Assembly: GCF_040654195.1 (NCBI RefSeq)
Contig: NZ_JBFAHM010000001.1
Location: forward strand, 496,001-560,000
Length of the DNA stretch: 64,000 nt
Direction: 5' to 3'
Source of the DNA: Hamadaea sp013361475
GTDB taxonomy: Bacteria > Actinomycetota > Actinomycetes > Mycobacteriales > Micromonosporaceae
A program made the position numbers and the translations under genes. Positions 7,545-15,791 of this stretch are shown piece after piece. The notes under the pieces are model-generated. The model saw only the letters and a program-made list of their open reading frames with translations. It searched no databases and was not told the origin of the DNA. Within the stretch, counting starts at the first letter, position 1. Each line of letters starts with the position of its first letter.

Positions 7545-8306
7545 ATGTGGATGCGTAGAGTGCTGGCCGCCACGGCGGCGGCGCTCGTCGCCGGGCTGGC
7601 GACCGGAGCCGCGACGGCGTACGCCGCACCGACGACGGCAGACCTGGGGGTCTCCGCGTCCGCCGTCACCGGCCGGGTCGGGCAAGCGGTCGACGTCCGA
7701 TACGTGCTGCGCAACAACGGTCCGCAGAGCGCTGCTCCGCTCACCTACACCGTGCACATCACCGCCCCGCCCGGTACGCGGATCGTCAGCACCGGCGGTG
7801 GCGTCTGCCAACCGGCCACCGGGACGCAAGCCCGCTGTGTGTACAGCGCCGCCTTGGCCGACGGCGCCCGTCGCCAGTTGACGCTGCGGCTGCGCATCGA
7901 CAGCGCGCCCACGGGCTGCGGCGCCGTGGCGATCAGTTACGCCGATGATCCCCGGCCGGGCAACAACAGCGCGGCGGTCCGGGTGGCCGTCGACGGCCGT
8001 CCGCGTACGTGTTCCGGCACCGGAACGTCGCCGACGCCGAAGCCCACGAAGTCCAAGGTGTCCCCGACGCCGACCGACGAGCCGACAGTGGACGTCACCG
8101 ACGAGGTCGCGGAAGTGACCGCCACGGACAGCCCGCAGCCCCAGGTCATGCCCCGGGACACCGTCGGCGGACTCGGCCTCGGCTCCGTCCTCGTGATCGG
8201 CGGCGGCGCCGTGCTCGTGTCGCTGGGCGGCGTACTGCTGTGGTGGATGCTGCGCAAGGATCCCGAGGACGACCTCGACGACACCACCGGGCCGATCTAC
8301 CGCTGA
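7545..8306 (+). CDS. Secreted membrane-anchored DUF11-like protein B
   Basis: A 253-residue paralogue of the preceding gene, 44 bp downstream. It has the same order: signal peptide (MWMRRVLAATAAALVAG, cleavage near AYA-APT), one DUF11-like beta domain ending DPRPGNNSAAVRVAVDG, a Pro/Thr/Ser linker with PTPKPTKSK and PTPTDEPT, a membrane helix at about 210-233 and a short acidic cytoplasmic tail (DPEDDLDDTTG). The MW-x-RR signal start and paired Cys residues in the domain are shared with protein A, so the pair arose by tandem duplication followed by strong divergence. Function is unknown. Confidence 0.75.
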   Translation: MWMRRVLAATAAALVAGLATGAATAYAAPTTADLGVSASAVTGRVGQAVDVRYVLRNNGPQSAAPLTYTVHITAPPGTRIVSTGGGVCQPATGTQARCVYSAALADGARRQLTLRLRIDSAPTGCGAVAISYADDPRPGNNSAAVRVAVDGRPRTCSGTGTSPTPKPTKSKVSPTPTDEPTVDVTDEVAEVTATDSPQPQVMPRDTVGGLGLGSVLVIGGGAVLVSLGGVLLWWMLRKDPEDDLDDTTGPIYR

Positions 8307-8328
8307 CCGGTGCGGCGTACGGGCTGCG

Positions 8329-8334
8329 TAGAGT
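8329..8334 (+). promoter_or_regulatory. Leaderless-type -10 box of menG
   Basis: TAGAGT lies 7 nt before the GTG at 8342 and no Shine-Dalgarno sequence is present. Confidence 0.5.
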
Positions 8335-8341
8335 GGTGCTC

Positions 8342-9034
8342 GTGACCCGCGCAGACCTGGACAAGGACCGGCACGAGATCGCCGAGATGTTCGACGGTGT
8401 GGCCGACCGCTACGACCGGACCAACACGATCCTCTCGTTCGGCCGGGACCGGTCGTGGCGCCGGGCGACGTCGGCCGCCCTCGACCTGCGGCCGGGGGAG
8501 CGGGTTCTCGATCTCGGGGCGGGCACCGGCATCTCCACGGTGGACCTCGGCCGGTCCGGGGCGTACGCGGTCGGGGCCGACATCTCGCTGGGCATGCTCG
8601 GCGTCGGGCGGCGAGTACGCCCACAGGTGCCGTTGGTCGCGGGCGACGCCTTGGCCCTGCCCTTCGCTGACGCCTCCTTCGACGCGGTGACCATCTCGTT
8701 CGCCCTGCGTAACGTCAACGACACCGCCGGCGCACTGCGGGAGATGGCCCGGGTGACCAAGCCGGGCGGCCGGCTCGTGGTGTGTGAGTTCTCCCACCCC
8801 ACCGTCCCGGTCTTCCGCACTGTTTATCTGTCCTATTTGATGCGCAGCCTGCCCGCCGTCGCTCGCAAGGTGGCGTCCAATCCGGATGCCTATGTGTATC
8901 TGGCGGAGTCGATCCGGGCCTGGCACAACCAGTCGAGCCTCGCCGCCGTGATCGCCGAGAGCGGTTGGTCGCAGGTCGGCTGGCGCAATCTGACCGGCGG
9001 GGTCGCCTCCCTGCACCGGGCCGTCCGCGTCTGA
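8342..9034 (+). CDS. menG: Demethylmenaquinone methyltransferase
   Basis: A 230-residue UbiE/MenG-family enzyme that C-methylates demethylmenaquinone with SAM in the last steps of menaquinone synthesis. The N-terminal FDGVADRYDRTNTILSFG is a family hallmark; motif I is LDLGAGTGIST, followed by DALALPFADASFDAVTISFALRN and KPGGRLVVCEFSHP. The GTG at 8342 fits both the family N-terminus and the leaderless promoter. The location between mqnC and menJ/nuo supports MenG over an unrelated methyltransferase. Confidence 0.9.
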   Translation: MTRADLDKDRHEIAEMFDGVADRYDRTNTILSFGRDRSWRRATSAALDLRPGERVLDLGAGTGISTVDLGRSGAYAVGADISLGMLGVGRRVRPQVPLVAGDALALPFADASFDAVTISFALRNVNDTAGALREMARVTKPGGRLVVCEFSHPTVPVFRTVYLSYLMRSLPAVARKVASNPDAYVYLAESIRAWHNQSSLAAVIAESGWSQVGWRNLTGGVASLHRAVRV

Positions 9035-9284
9035 CCTGCCCTTACTCCCGTTGGACCGGTGTGGGAGTACTGGGAAATCTCGGCGGCGGTTTCGGTGAGG
9101 AACCCGTCCGGATCGCCGATCTGGAAGCGGCGGCCGCGCAGACCGAGCGTCGGGAAGAAGTGCGAGCTGAGAAACGGTCAGTCAACTTAGTAGGTCGCCC
9201 ACAGTGTGAAATACGCATTCCACGCGAACTGGACAGACGCTCCGAGCGTCCCGGATCTTGAGCTGCGCAAACGAGACCCAGCTC
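9035..9284. other. Intergenic stretch upstream of the menJ-nuo control region
   Basis: About 250 bp after menG with no convincing gene; an open frame runs through it from inside menG (to 9261) but has no family character. I see no terminator hairpin of note. The control sites for menJ-nuo follow at 9285-9368. Confidence 0.5.
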
Positions 9285-9303
9285 ACTGGTTAGGGCAACC
9301 TAA
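9285..9303. promoter_or_regulatory. Candidate iron box (DtxR/IdeR-type operator)
   Basis: ACTGGTTAGGGCAACCTAA matches the 19-bp DtxR/IdeR consensus TTAGGTTAGGCTAACCTAA at 14 of 19 positions, with one half (AACCTAA, complement TTAGGTT) perfect. It is centred about 38 bp upstream of the candidate -10 box at 9330, where bound IdeR would cover the -35 region. The match was made by eye and needs scoring against a matrix. Confidence 0.45.
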
Positions 9304-9329
9304 GTCATACGCGTTCACAGAAGCGGTAC

Positions 9330-9335
9330 TAGAGT
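9330..9335 (+). promoter_or_regulatory. Candidate -10 box of the menJ-nuo operon
   Basis: TAGAGT, the same hexamer as in front of menG and hppA, between the candidate iron box and the Rex site. A start about 7 nt downstream would put the Rex operator in the first transcribed bases. No -35 hexamer is recognisable. Confidence 0.45.
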
Positions 9336-9350
9336 GCGCCTGAGCCGAGC

Positions 9351-9368
9351 TTGTGAAGAGTTTCACGA
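9351..9368. promoter_or_regulatory. Rex operator (NADH/NAD+ redox sensor)
   Basis: TTGTGAAGAGTTTCACGA matches the Rex consensus TTGTGAA-N4-TTCACAA with one mismatch. Rex releases DNA when NADH rises. In Streptomyces coelicolor Rex sites control cyd and nuo genes, and here the site lies 25 bp before menJ and the downstream nuoA-N genes, so NADH-responsive control of complex I is expected. Confidence 0.75.
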
Positions 9369-9392
9369 GCGTGTTCAGCGGTGGAGGTGACC

Positions 9393-10664
9393 GTGGCCAC
9401 GACTGATATGGACGCCGACGTCATCGTCGTCGGCGCGGGTCCGGGCGGTTCAGCGACCGCCTACCACCTGGCGCGGCACGGTGTGAGCGTCCTGCTGCTG
9501 GAGAAGACCGAGTTCCCCCGGGAGAAGGTCTGCGGCGACGGCCTGACCCCGCGTGCGGTCAAGCAGCTGATCGACATGGGCGTGGACACCGGCCCGGAGC
9601 AGGGCTGGCTGCCGAACAAGGGACTCCGCGTCATCGGCGGCGGCGTACGCCTGGAGCTGGACTGGCCGGAGCTGGCCAGCTTCCCGAACTACGGCCTGAC
9701 GCGTACCCGCATGGACTTCGACGACCTGCTGGCCCGGCGGGCGGTGGCGGCCGGCGCGAAGCTGGTGGTCAACACGAACGTGACCGGACCGGTGCTGGAC
9801 GAGGCCGACCAGGTCGTGGGCGTGACGGCCAAGACGCCGGAGGGCGAGGTCGCCTACCGCGCCCCGCTCGTGATCGCGGCGGACGGCGTGAGCGGGCGGT
9901 TCCCGCTGGCGCTCGGCCTGACCAAGCGGGAGGATCGCCCGATGGGCGTGGCGGTCCGCCGCTACTACCGCAGCCCGGCCAAGCACGACGACGACTACCT
10001 GGAGTCTTGGCTGGAGCTGCGCAGCCGGGAAGGCGGCGACAAGCTGCTGCCCGGCTACGGCTGGATCTTCGGCATGGGAGACGGCCGGGTCAACGTCGGC
10101 CTCGGCGTCCTCAACAGCTCCGTCGCGTACGGCAAGACGAACTACCGCCAGTTGCTGGTCGACTGGATGGGCAGCACTCCCGAGGACTGGGGGATGCGGG
10201 ACGAGGCCAACGCCGACGGCCCGATCATGGGCGCCGCCCTCCCCATGGGCTTCAACCGCACGCCGCACTACACGCGGGGCGTACTGCTCGTCGGGGACTC
10301 CGGCGGCATGGTGAACCCCTTCAACGGCGAAGGCATCGCGTACGCGATGGAGTCGGGTGCGCTGGCCGCCGAGATCGTGACGCAGGCGCTCGCCCGGCCC
10401 GCCGGTCCGGACCGCGAACGCGCGCTGCAGGCGTACCCGCAGGAGCTGAAGATCCGCTACGGCGGCTACTACCGGCTCGGCGGGATCTTCGTGAAGCTCA
10501 TTGGAAATCCGCAGGTCATGAAGCTGGCGACGAAGCACGGTATGCCGCATCCGACACTGATGCGCTTCGTTTTGAAGCTGTTGGCCAACCTCACCGATCC
10601 ACGCGGCGGCGACGCGATGGATCGGATCATCAACGGCCTGAGCCGGGTAGCCCCGGCGGTGTAG
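9393..10664 (+). CDS. menJ: Geranylgeranyl reductase family FAD enzyme (menaquinone reductase)
   Basis: A 423-residue FAD-dependent reductase. The dinucleotide-binding motif GAGPGGS is at 14-20, PREKVCGDGLTPRAVK is the family's substrate-proximal signature, and GDSGGMVNPFNGEGIAYAMESG is the second FAD contact. M. tuberculosis MenJ of this family saturates one isoprene unit of menaquinone-9. Its position just before nuoA and beside menG makes that role likely here. The GTG at 9393 has GGAGGT 5 nt upstream; a GTG at 9381 is in frame but lacks a ribosome site. First gene of the Rex-controlled unit. Other family members reduce geranylgeranyl chains of lipids, so substrate is inferred. Confidence 0.8.
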   Translation: MATTDMDADVIVVGAGPGGSATAYHLARHGVSVLLLEKTEFPREKVCGDGLTPRAVKQLIDMGVDTGPEQGWLPNKGLRVIGGGVRLELDWPELASFPNYGLTRTRMDFDDLLARRAVAAGAKLVVNTNVTGPVLDEADQVVGVTAKTPEGEVAYRAPLVIAADGVSGRFPLALGLTKREDRPMGVAVRRYYRSPAKHDDDYLESWLELRSREGGDKLLPGYGWIFGMGDGRVNVGLGVLNSSVAYGKTNYRQLLVDWMGSTPEDWGMRDEANADGPIMGAALPMGFNRTPHYTRGVLLVGDSGGMVNPFNGEGIAYAMESGALAAEIVTQALARPAGPDRERALQAYPQELKIRYGGYYRLGGIFVKLIGNPQVMKLATKHGMPHPTLMRFVLKLLANLTDPRGGDAMDRIINGLSRVAPAV

Positions 10665-10683
10665 GGAAGGGACGTCGAGCAAC

Positions 10684-11049
10684 ATGTCGCTCTCGCCATA
10701 CGTACCGATAGTCGGGCTGTTCGCCCTCGCGGCGGCGTTCGCCCTCTTCTCGGTGGTGATCGCGCCGTTCGTCGGTCCCCGCCGCTACAACAAGGCCAAG
10801 CTCGACGCGTACGAGTGCGGGATCGAGCCGACGCCGCAACCGATCGGCGGTGGACGCTTCCCGGTCAAGTTCTACCTGACCGCGATGCTCTTCATCGTCT
10901 TCGACATCGAGATCATCTTCCTCTACCCGTGGGCGGTCAGCTTCGATCGGCTGGGCATCTTCGGCTTCGTGGAGATGGTTCTCTTCATCGGCACGGTCTT
11001 CATCGCGTACGCCTATGTCTGGCGGCGCGGCGGCCTGGACTGGGACTAG
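10684..11049 (+). CDS. nuoA: NADH-quinone oxidoreductase subunit A
   Basis: A 121-residue membrane subunit with three helices (about 7-30, 62-82, 93-113). The conserved loop after helix 1 reads DAYECGIEPTPQ and holds the family cysteine. The FYLTAMLFIVFDIEIIFLYPW segment is diagnostic of NuoA. It lies in the membrane arm next to NuoH and helps form the quinone channel. First of 14 consecutive nuo genes, 19 bp after menJ. Confidence 0.96.
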   Translation: MSLSPYVPIVGLFALAAAFALFSVVIAPFVGPRRYNKAKLDAYECGIEPTPQPIGGGRFPVKFYLTAMLFIVFDIEIIFLYPWAVSFDRLGIFGFVEMVLFIGTVFIAYAYVWRRGGLDWD

Positions 11050-11064
11050 GGGACAGGGCGAGCC

Positions 11065-11775
11065 ATGGGTATCGAGGAGAAGCTGCTTCCGAACGGGGTC
11101 CTGCTGACCACCGTGGAGAAGCTGGTGAACTGGTCGCGTAAGGCGAGCTTCTGGCCGGCGACCTTCGGCCTGGCCTGCTGCGCGATCGAGATGATGGCGA
11201 CCGGCGCCGCCCGCTACGACCTGGCCCGGTTCGGCATGGAGGTCTTCCGGGCCTCGCCGCGGCAGGCCGACCTGATGATCGTGGCCGGCCGGGTGAGCCA
11301 GAAGATGGCTCCGGTCCTGCGCCAGATCTACGACCAGATGCCGGAGCCGAAGTGGGTGCTCTCCATGGGCGTCTGCGCCTCCAGCGGCGGCATGTTCAAC
11401 AACTACGCGATCGTGCAGGGCGTGGACCACGTCGTGCCGGTCGACATGTACCTGCCCGGCTGCCCGCCGCGGCCCGAGATGCTGATCGACGCGATCCTCA
11501 AGCTGCACGAGAAGGTGATGGCCGAGCCGCTGGGTGACCGGCGCGCGAAGTCGATCGAGGCGAAGATCGCCGAGGGACGCGGCCCGATCGTCAAGCCCGG
11601 CTCGATGCCGTCCAGCTACCGCTACGACAAGCAGAAGCGGGCCGCCTGGGAGAAGGCGGTCGCCGAGGGGACCGAAGAGCAGCTGCGGATTTCGAACTGG
11701 ATGAATCGGTCGGTGGCAGTGGACGCCAGGCGCGACGCTTCGAGCACCGCCGCGAACACCAAGGAGGGACAGTGA
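11065..11775 (+). CDS. nuoB: NADH-quinone oxidoreductase subunit B
   Basis: The 236-residue subunit that carries cluster N2, the last iron-sulphur centre before quinone. All four ligands are present: C38 and C39 (LACCAIEMM), C104 (MGVCASSGG) and C133 (LPGCPPRPE). The C-terminal extension of about 75 residues beyond the core is basic and common in actinobacteria. The stop overlaps the nuoC GTG by 4 bp, implying coupled translation. Confidence 0.97.
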   Translation: MGIEEKLLPNGVLLTTVEKLVNWSRKASFWPATFGLACCAIEMMATGAARYDLARFGMEVFRASPRQADLMIVAGRVSQKMAPVLRQIYDQMPEPKWVLSMGVCASSGGMFNNYAIVQGVDHVVPVDMYLPGCPPRPEMLIDAILKLHEKVMAEPLGDRRAKSIEAKIAEGRGPIVKPGSMPSSYRYDKQKRAAWEKAVAEGTEEQLRISNWMNRSVAVDARRDASSTAANTKEGQ

Positions 11776-12467
11776 CCGAGTCGTCCGTCAACGGCGGCCA
11801 GGGCCTGTTCGGGGTCAGCGGCAGCGGTGACACGTCCGGCTTCGGCGGCCTCGTACGCCGGACGCGCGTACCCGCCTCGCTCGGCCGCCCGGTCGGGGTC
11901 GAGGAGTTCGACGAGGTCCTCGACGGTCTGGCCGAGGCGCTCAGCGGCGGCGAGCAGGCCGAGGGCGAGGTCGAGCCGGCGTTCGCCTCGTTCGACGAGG
12001 TGATCGAGCGGATCGTGGTGGACCGCGGCGAGCTGACCCTCCACGTCAAGCCGGAGGCGATCGCGGACGTGTGCCGCACTCTCCGCGACGACGAGGGACT
12101 GCGCTACGAGCTGTGCTCCTCGGTGTCGGGTGTGGACTACCCCGCCCAGGACCGCCGGCTGCACGCCGTCTACCACCTGACCTCGATGACCTACCGCCGG
12201 CGTATCCGGCTGGAGTGCGCGATCACCGCTGAGAACCCGCACCTGCCGAGCGTCACCAGCGTCTACCCGACCGCCGACTGGCAGGAGCGGGAGACCTACG
12301 ACATGTTCGGAATCGTCTTCGACGGCCACCCCAACCTCACCCGGATCCTCATGCCGGACGACTGGGAGGGCCACCCGCAGCGCAAGGATTACCCGCTCGG
12401 CGGTGTGCCGGTCGAGTACAAGGGCGCCGAGATTCCACCGCCGGACCAGCGGAGGGCATACAAGTAA
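11772..12467 (+). CDS. nuoC: NADH-quinone oxidoreductase subunit C
   Basis: A 231-residue peripheral-arm subunit (30-kDa family) that docks on NuoD. The signature ERETYDMFGIVFDGHPNLTR and the following DWEGHPQRKDYPLGG are intact. The first 65 residues are an acidic, low-complexity extension. NuoC and NuoD are separate genes here, not fused as in E. coli. It overlaps nuoB by 4 bp and shares one base with nuoD (TAATG). Confidence 0.96.
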   Translation: MTESSVNGGQGLFGVSGSGDTSGFGGLVRRTRVPASLGRPVGVEEFDEVLDGLAEALSGGEQAEGEVEPAFASFDEVIERIVVDRGELTLHVKPEAIADVCRTLRDDEGLRYELCSSVSGVDYPAQDRRLHAVYHLTSMTYRRRIRLECAITAENPHLPSVTSVYPTADWQERETYDMFGIVFDGHPNLTRILMPDDWEGHPQRKDYPLGGVPVEYKGAEIPPPDQRRAYK

Positions 12468-13795
12468 TGAGCGGCTACGACACCTACGCGCCGGAGCGCG
12501 AGACCACCCAGGGCAAGGTCTTCACCGTCACCGGTGGCGACTGGAACGACGTGGTCAGCGGCGTGGACCCGATCCATGACGAGCGGATCGTGGTCAACAT
12601 GGGCCCGCAGCACCCGTCGACCCACGGCGTACTGCGGCTCGTCCTGGAGCTGGAGGGCGAGACGGTCACCGAAGCCCGTACCGTCATCGGCTATCTGCAC
12701 ACCGGGATCGAGAAGAACCTCGAGTTCCGCACCTGGACCCAGGGCACGACCTTCGTGACCCGGATGGACTACCTGGCTCCGATCTTCAACGAGACGGCGT
12801 ACTGCCTCGCGGTGGAGAAGCTGCTCGGCATCACCGACGACATCCCGGAGCGCGCGACCACCATCCGCGTCCTGATGATGGAGCTCAACCGGATCTCGTC
12901 GCACCTGGTCTGGCTGGCCACCACCGGCATGGAGCTGGGCGCGCTCTCGATGATGATCTACGGCTTCCGCGAGCGGGAGTTCATCCTCGACATCTTCGAG
13001 CTGATCAGCGGCCTGCGGATGAACATGGCGTACGTCCGGCCCGGTGGCGTGGCTCAGGACGTCCCGCCCGAGGCGATCAAGAAGATCCGCGAGCTGCTCG
13101 ACTTCATGCCCAAGCGCATCAAGGAGTACGAGGACCTGCTGTCCGGCCAGCCGATCTGGCTGCAGCGTACGCAGGGCGTCGCGATCCTCGACGTCACCGG
13201 GTGCCTGGCACTGGGCATCACCGGCCCGGTGCTCCGCAGCGCCGGCCTGGCCTGGGACCTTCGCAAGACGCAGCCCTACTGCGGGTACGAGACCTACGAG
13301 TTCGACGTGCCGACGCAACCGGAGGCCGACGTCTACGCCCGGTATCTGGTGCGCATCAACGAGATGCGGGAATCGCTGAAGATCATCGAGCAGGCGCTGG
13401 AGCGGCTCAAGCCCGGCCCGGTCATCGTGGCGGACAAGAAGATCGCCTGGCCCGCTCAGCTGGCCGTCGGCCAGGACGGCATGGGCAACTCGCTGAACCA
13501 CGTCGCGAAGATCATGGGTCAGTCGATGGAATCGCTGATCCACCACTTCAAGCTGGTCACCGAGGGTTTCCGGGTCCCGGCCGGCCAGGTCTACGTCCCG
13601 GTCGAGGGTCCGCGCGGCGAGCTGGGCGCGCACGTCGTCTCCGACGGCGGTACCCGGCCCTACCGGGTGCACTACCGCGAACCCAGCTTCGTGAACCTGC
13701 AGGCCATCCCCGCGATGGCCGAGGGCGGCCTGCTGGCCGACGTGATCGCCGGCGGGGCGTCGCTCGACCCCGTCATGGGAGGGTGTGACCGCTGA
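12467..13795 (+). CDS. nuoD: NADH-quinone oxidoreductase subunit D
   Basis: The 442-residue quinone-site subunit of the main complex I. GPQHPSTHGVLR holds H49 and H53, and Y102 in RMDYLAP is the quinone-headgroup tyrosine. T79 in LHTGIEK occupies the position of bovine Arg85, the residue methylated by NDUFAF7. The C-terminus SLDPVMGGCDR is canonical. At both functional positions it differs from the paralogue at 654-1802. Start and stop overlap its neighbours by single bases. Confidence 0.97.
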   Translation: MSGYDTYAPERETTQGKVFTVTGGDWNDVVSGVDPIHDERIVVNMGPQHPSTHGVLRLVLELEGETVTEARTVIGYLHTGIEKNLEFRTWTQGTTFVTRMDYLAPIFNETAYCLAVEKLLGITDDIPERATTIRVLMMELNRISSHLVWLATTGMELGALSMMIYGFREREFILDIFELISGLRMNMAYVRPGGVAQDVPPEAIKKIRELLDFMPKRIKEYEDLLSGQPIWLQRTQGVAILDVTGCLALGITGPVLRSAGLAWDLRKTQPYCGYETYEFDVPTQPEADVYARYLVRINEMRESLKIIEQALERLKPGPVIVADKKIAWPAQLAVGQDGMGNSLNHVAKIMGQSMESLIHHFKLVTEGFRVPAGQVYVPVEGPRGELGAHVVSDGGTRPYRVHYREPSFVNLQAIPAMAEGGLLADVIAGGASLDPVMGGCDR

Positions 13796-14493
13796 TGACG
13801 TTCTCAGCCGAGACCTACGCGCGGGCGAAGGAGATCATCGCCCGCTACCCCGAGGGCAAGCAGCGTTCCGCGCTGCTGCCGCTGCTGCACCTGGTGCAGA
13901 ACGAGGACGGCCACGTCTCCCCGGACGGCGTCGCCTTCTGCGCCGAGCAGCTCGGCCTGACCAAGGCCCAGGTCGGCGCGGTCGCGACGTTCTACACGAT
14001 GTACAAGCGCCGGCCCACCGGTGAGTATCTCGTCAGCGTCTGCACCAACACGATGTGCGACGTGCTCGGCGGCCAGGCGATCTTCGACGCGGTCAGCGAC
14101 CACCTCGGCGTCGGCCACGACGAGACCACGCCGGACGGCAAGATCACGCTGGAGCACGCGGAGTGCCTGGCGGCCTGCGACTACGGTCCCGTCGTCACCG
14201 TCAACTACGACTTCGTCGACGGGCTCGACCCGGAGTCGGCGGTGCAGCTGACCGAGGACCTGGCCGCCGGTCGGCCGGTCCAGCCCAGCCGGGGCGCGCG
14301 ACTCTGCTCGCTCAAGGAGATGGCGCTGCAGCTCGCGGGCTTCGCCGACGAGCGCGACGGTGCGGTCGCCGACGGCCCGGCGGGCGAGCCGACGCTCCGT
14401 GGCGTCAAGCTCGCTCAGCAGTACGGGATCAGCCCGGCCGGCTTCGACCTCAACACGCCGATCCCCTCTGCGGCGAACGGAGCAAGCAAGTGA
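13795..14493 (+). CDS. nuoE: NADH-quinone oxidoreductase subunit E
   Basis: A 232-residue thioredoxin-fold subunit that binds [2Fe-2S] cluster N1a with C-x4-C (VCTNTMC) and C-x3-C (ECLAAC). The about 70-residue C-terminal extension after the core (from PVQPSRGARL) is longer than in E. coli. The ATG shares a base with the nuoD stop, and the stop overlaps the nuoF GTG by 4 bp. Confidence 0.96.
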   Translation: MTFSAETYARAKEIIARYPEGKQRSALLPLLHLVQNEDGHVSPDGVAFCAEQLGLTKAQVGAVATFYTMYKRRPTGEYLVSVCTNTMCDVLGGQAIFDAVSDHLGVGHDETTPDGKITLEHAECLAACDYGPVVTVNYDFVDGLDPESAVQLTEDLAAGRPVQPSRGARLCSLKEMALQLAGFADERDGAVADGPAGEPTLRGVKLAQQYGISPAGFDLNTPIPSAANGASK

Positions 14494-15791
14494 GTGTCTT
14501 TGAGAAGCTCACCCCGGTCCTGACCAAGCGGTGGCTGTCGCCCGACGCGTGGCGCCTGGACGTCTACGAGCAGCTCGACGGGTACGCCGCGCTGCGCAAG
14601 GCGCTGCAGGCGCACCCGGACGACCTGATCGCGCTGGTGAAGGACTCCGGTCTGCGGGGACGCGGCGGCGCCGGGTTCCCCACCGGCCTGAAGTGGGGCT
14701 TCATCCCGCAGAACGACGGCAAGCCGCACTACCTGGTGATCAACGCCGACGAGGGCGAGCCGGGGACCTGCAAGGACCTGCCGCTGATGACCTACGACCC
14801 ACACGCGCTGGTCGAGGGCGCCATCATCGCCTCGTACGCCATCCGCGCCAACCGCGCCTTCATCTACATCCGCGGTGAGGCCGTCCACGCGGCGCGCCGG
14901 CTGCGGCACGCGGTGCAGGAGGCGTACAAGGCGGGGTATCTCGGCCAGAACATCCTGGGTTCGGGGTTCGACCTCGACCTGGTGGTGCACTCCGGCGCCG
15001 GGGCGTACATCTGTGGCGAGGAGACGGCTCTGCTGGACTCGCTGGAGGGCATGCGCGGCCAGCCCCGGCTGCGCCCGCCGTTCCCGGCGACGCACGGCCT
15101 GTACGCCTGCCCGACCGTGGTGAACAACGTCGGTACCATCGCCAGCGTCCCGTACATCGTGCTGGGCGGCGCGGCCTGGTGGAAGACGATGGGCACCGAG
15201 AAGTCGTCCGGCCCGATGATCTACTCGCTGTCCGGGCGCATTCAGCACCCCGGCCAGTACGAGTGCTCGCTGGGCATCACGCTGCGGGAGCTGATCGAGC
15301 TGGCTGGAGGCATGCAGCCCGGCCACAACCTGCGGTTCTGGACGCCGGGTGGCTCGTCGACGCCGCTGCTGACCGCCGAGCACCTCGACGTCCCGCTGGA
15401 CTTCGACAGCGTCGCGGCGGCCGGCTCGATCCTCGGCACCACGGCGACGCAGATCTTCTCCGATCAGGACTGCCCGGTCTACGCGACCTACCGGTGGCTG
15501 GAGTTCTACCACCACGAGTCGTGCGGCAAGTGCACTCCCTGCCGAGAGGGCAACTACTGGATGGTGCGGGTCTACCGCCGCATCCTGTCCGGTCAGGGCT
15601 CGCACGAGGACCTGGACACCCTGCTCGACACCGCCGACAACATCCTCGGCCGCTCGTTCTGCGGCCTCGGCGACGGTGCGACCAGCTCGGTGACCAGCTC
15701 CCTGCAGTACTTCAAGCAGGATTACCTGGACTACATCGAGGGCCGGAAAGCGCCGAAGCTCTCGGAGAAGGCATTGGCAGGTGCTCACTGA
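14490..15791 (+). CDS. nuoF: NADH-quinone oxidoreductase subunit F
   Basis: The 433-residue NADH-oxidising subunit with FMN and cluster N3. The glycine-rich nucleotide region reads GLRGRGGAGFPTGLKWGF, a second one GAYICGEETALLDSLEG. Cluster ligands are the three Cys of SCGKCTPCREG plus the Cys of SFCGLGDGA. The GTG at 14490 gives the family-like N-terminus (MSVFEKLTPVLTKRW); a longer open frame upstream is the shadow of nuoE. Confidence 0.96.
   Translation: MSVFEKLTPVLTKRWLSPDAWRLDVYEQLDGYAALRKALQAHPDDLIALVKDSGLRGRGGAGFPTGLKWGFIPQNDGKPHYLVINADEGEPGTCKDLPLMTYDPHALVEGAIIASYAIRANRAFIYIRGEAVHAARRLRHAVQEAYKAGYLGQNILGSGFDLDLVVHSGAGAYICGEETALLDSLEGMRGQPRLRPPFPATHGLYACPTVVNNVGTIASVPYIVLGGAAWWKTMGTEKSSGPMIYSLSGRIQHPGQYECSLGITLRELIELAGGMQPGHNLRFWTPGGSSTPLLTAEHLDVPLDFDSVAAAGSILGTTATQIFSDQDCPVYATYRWLEFYHHESCGKCTPCREGNYWMVRVYRRILSGQGSHEDLDTLLDTADNILGRSFCGLGDGATSSVTSSLQYFKQDYLDYIEGRKAPKLSEKALAGAH

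Noticed and set aside
9195..9230. Possible second Rex-like site, GTGTGAAATACGCATTCCAC
   Set aside because: Half-sites are imperfect and the spacing is too long for the Rex consensus.
8965..9261. 98-codon frame after menG
   Set aside because: It starts inside menG and covers an intergenic control region; no ribosome site and no family.
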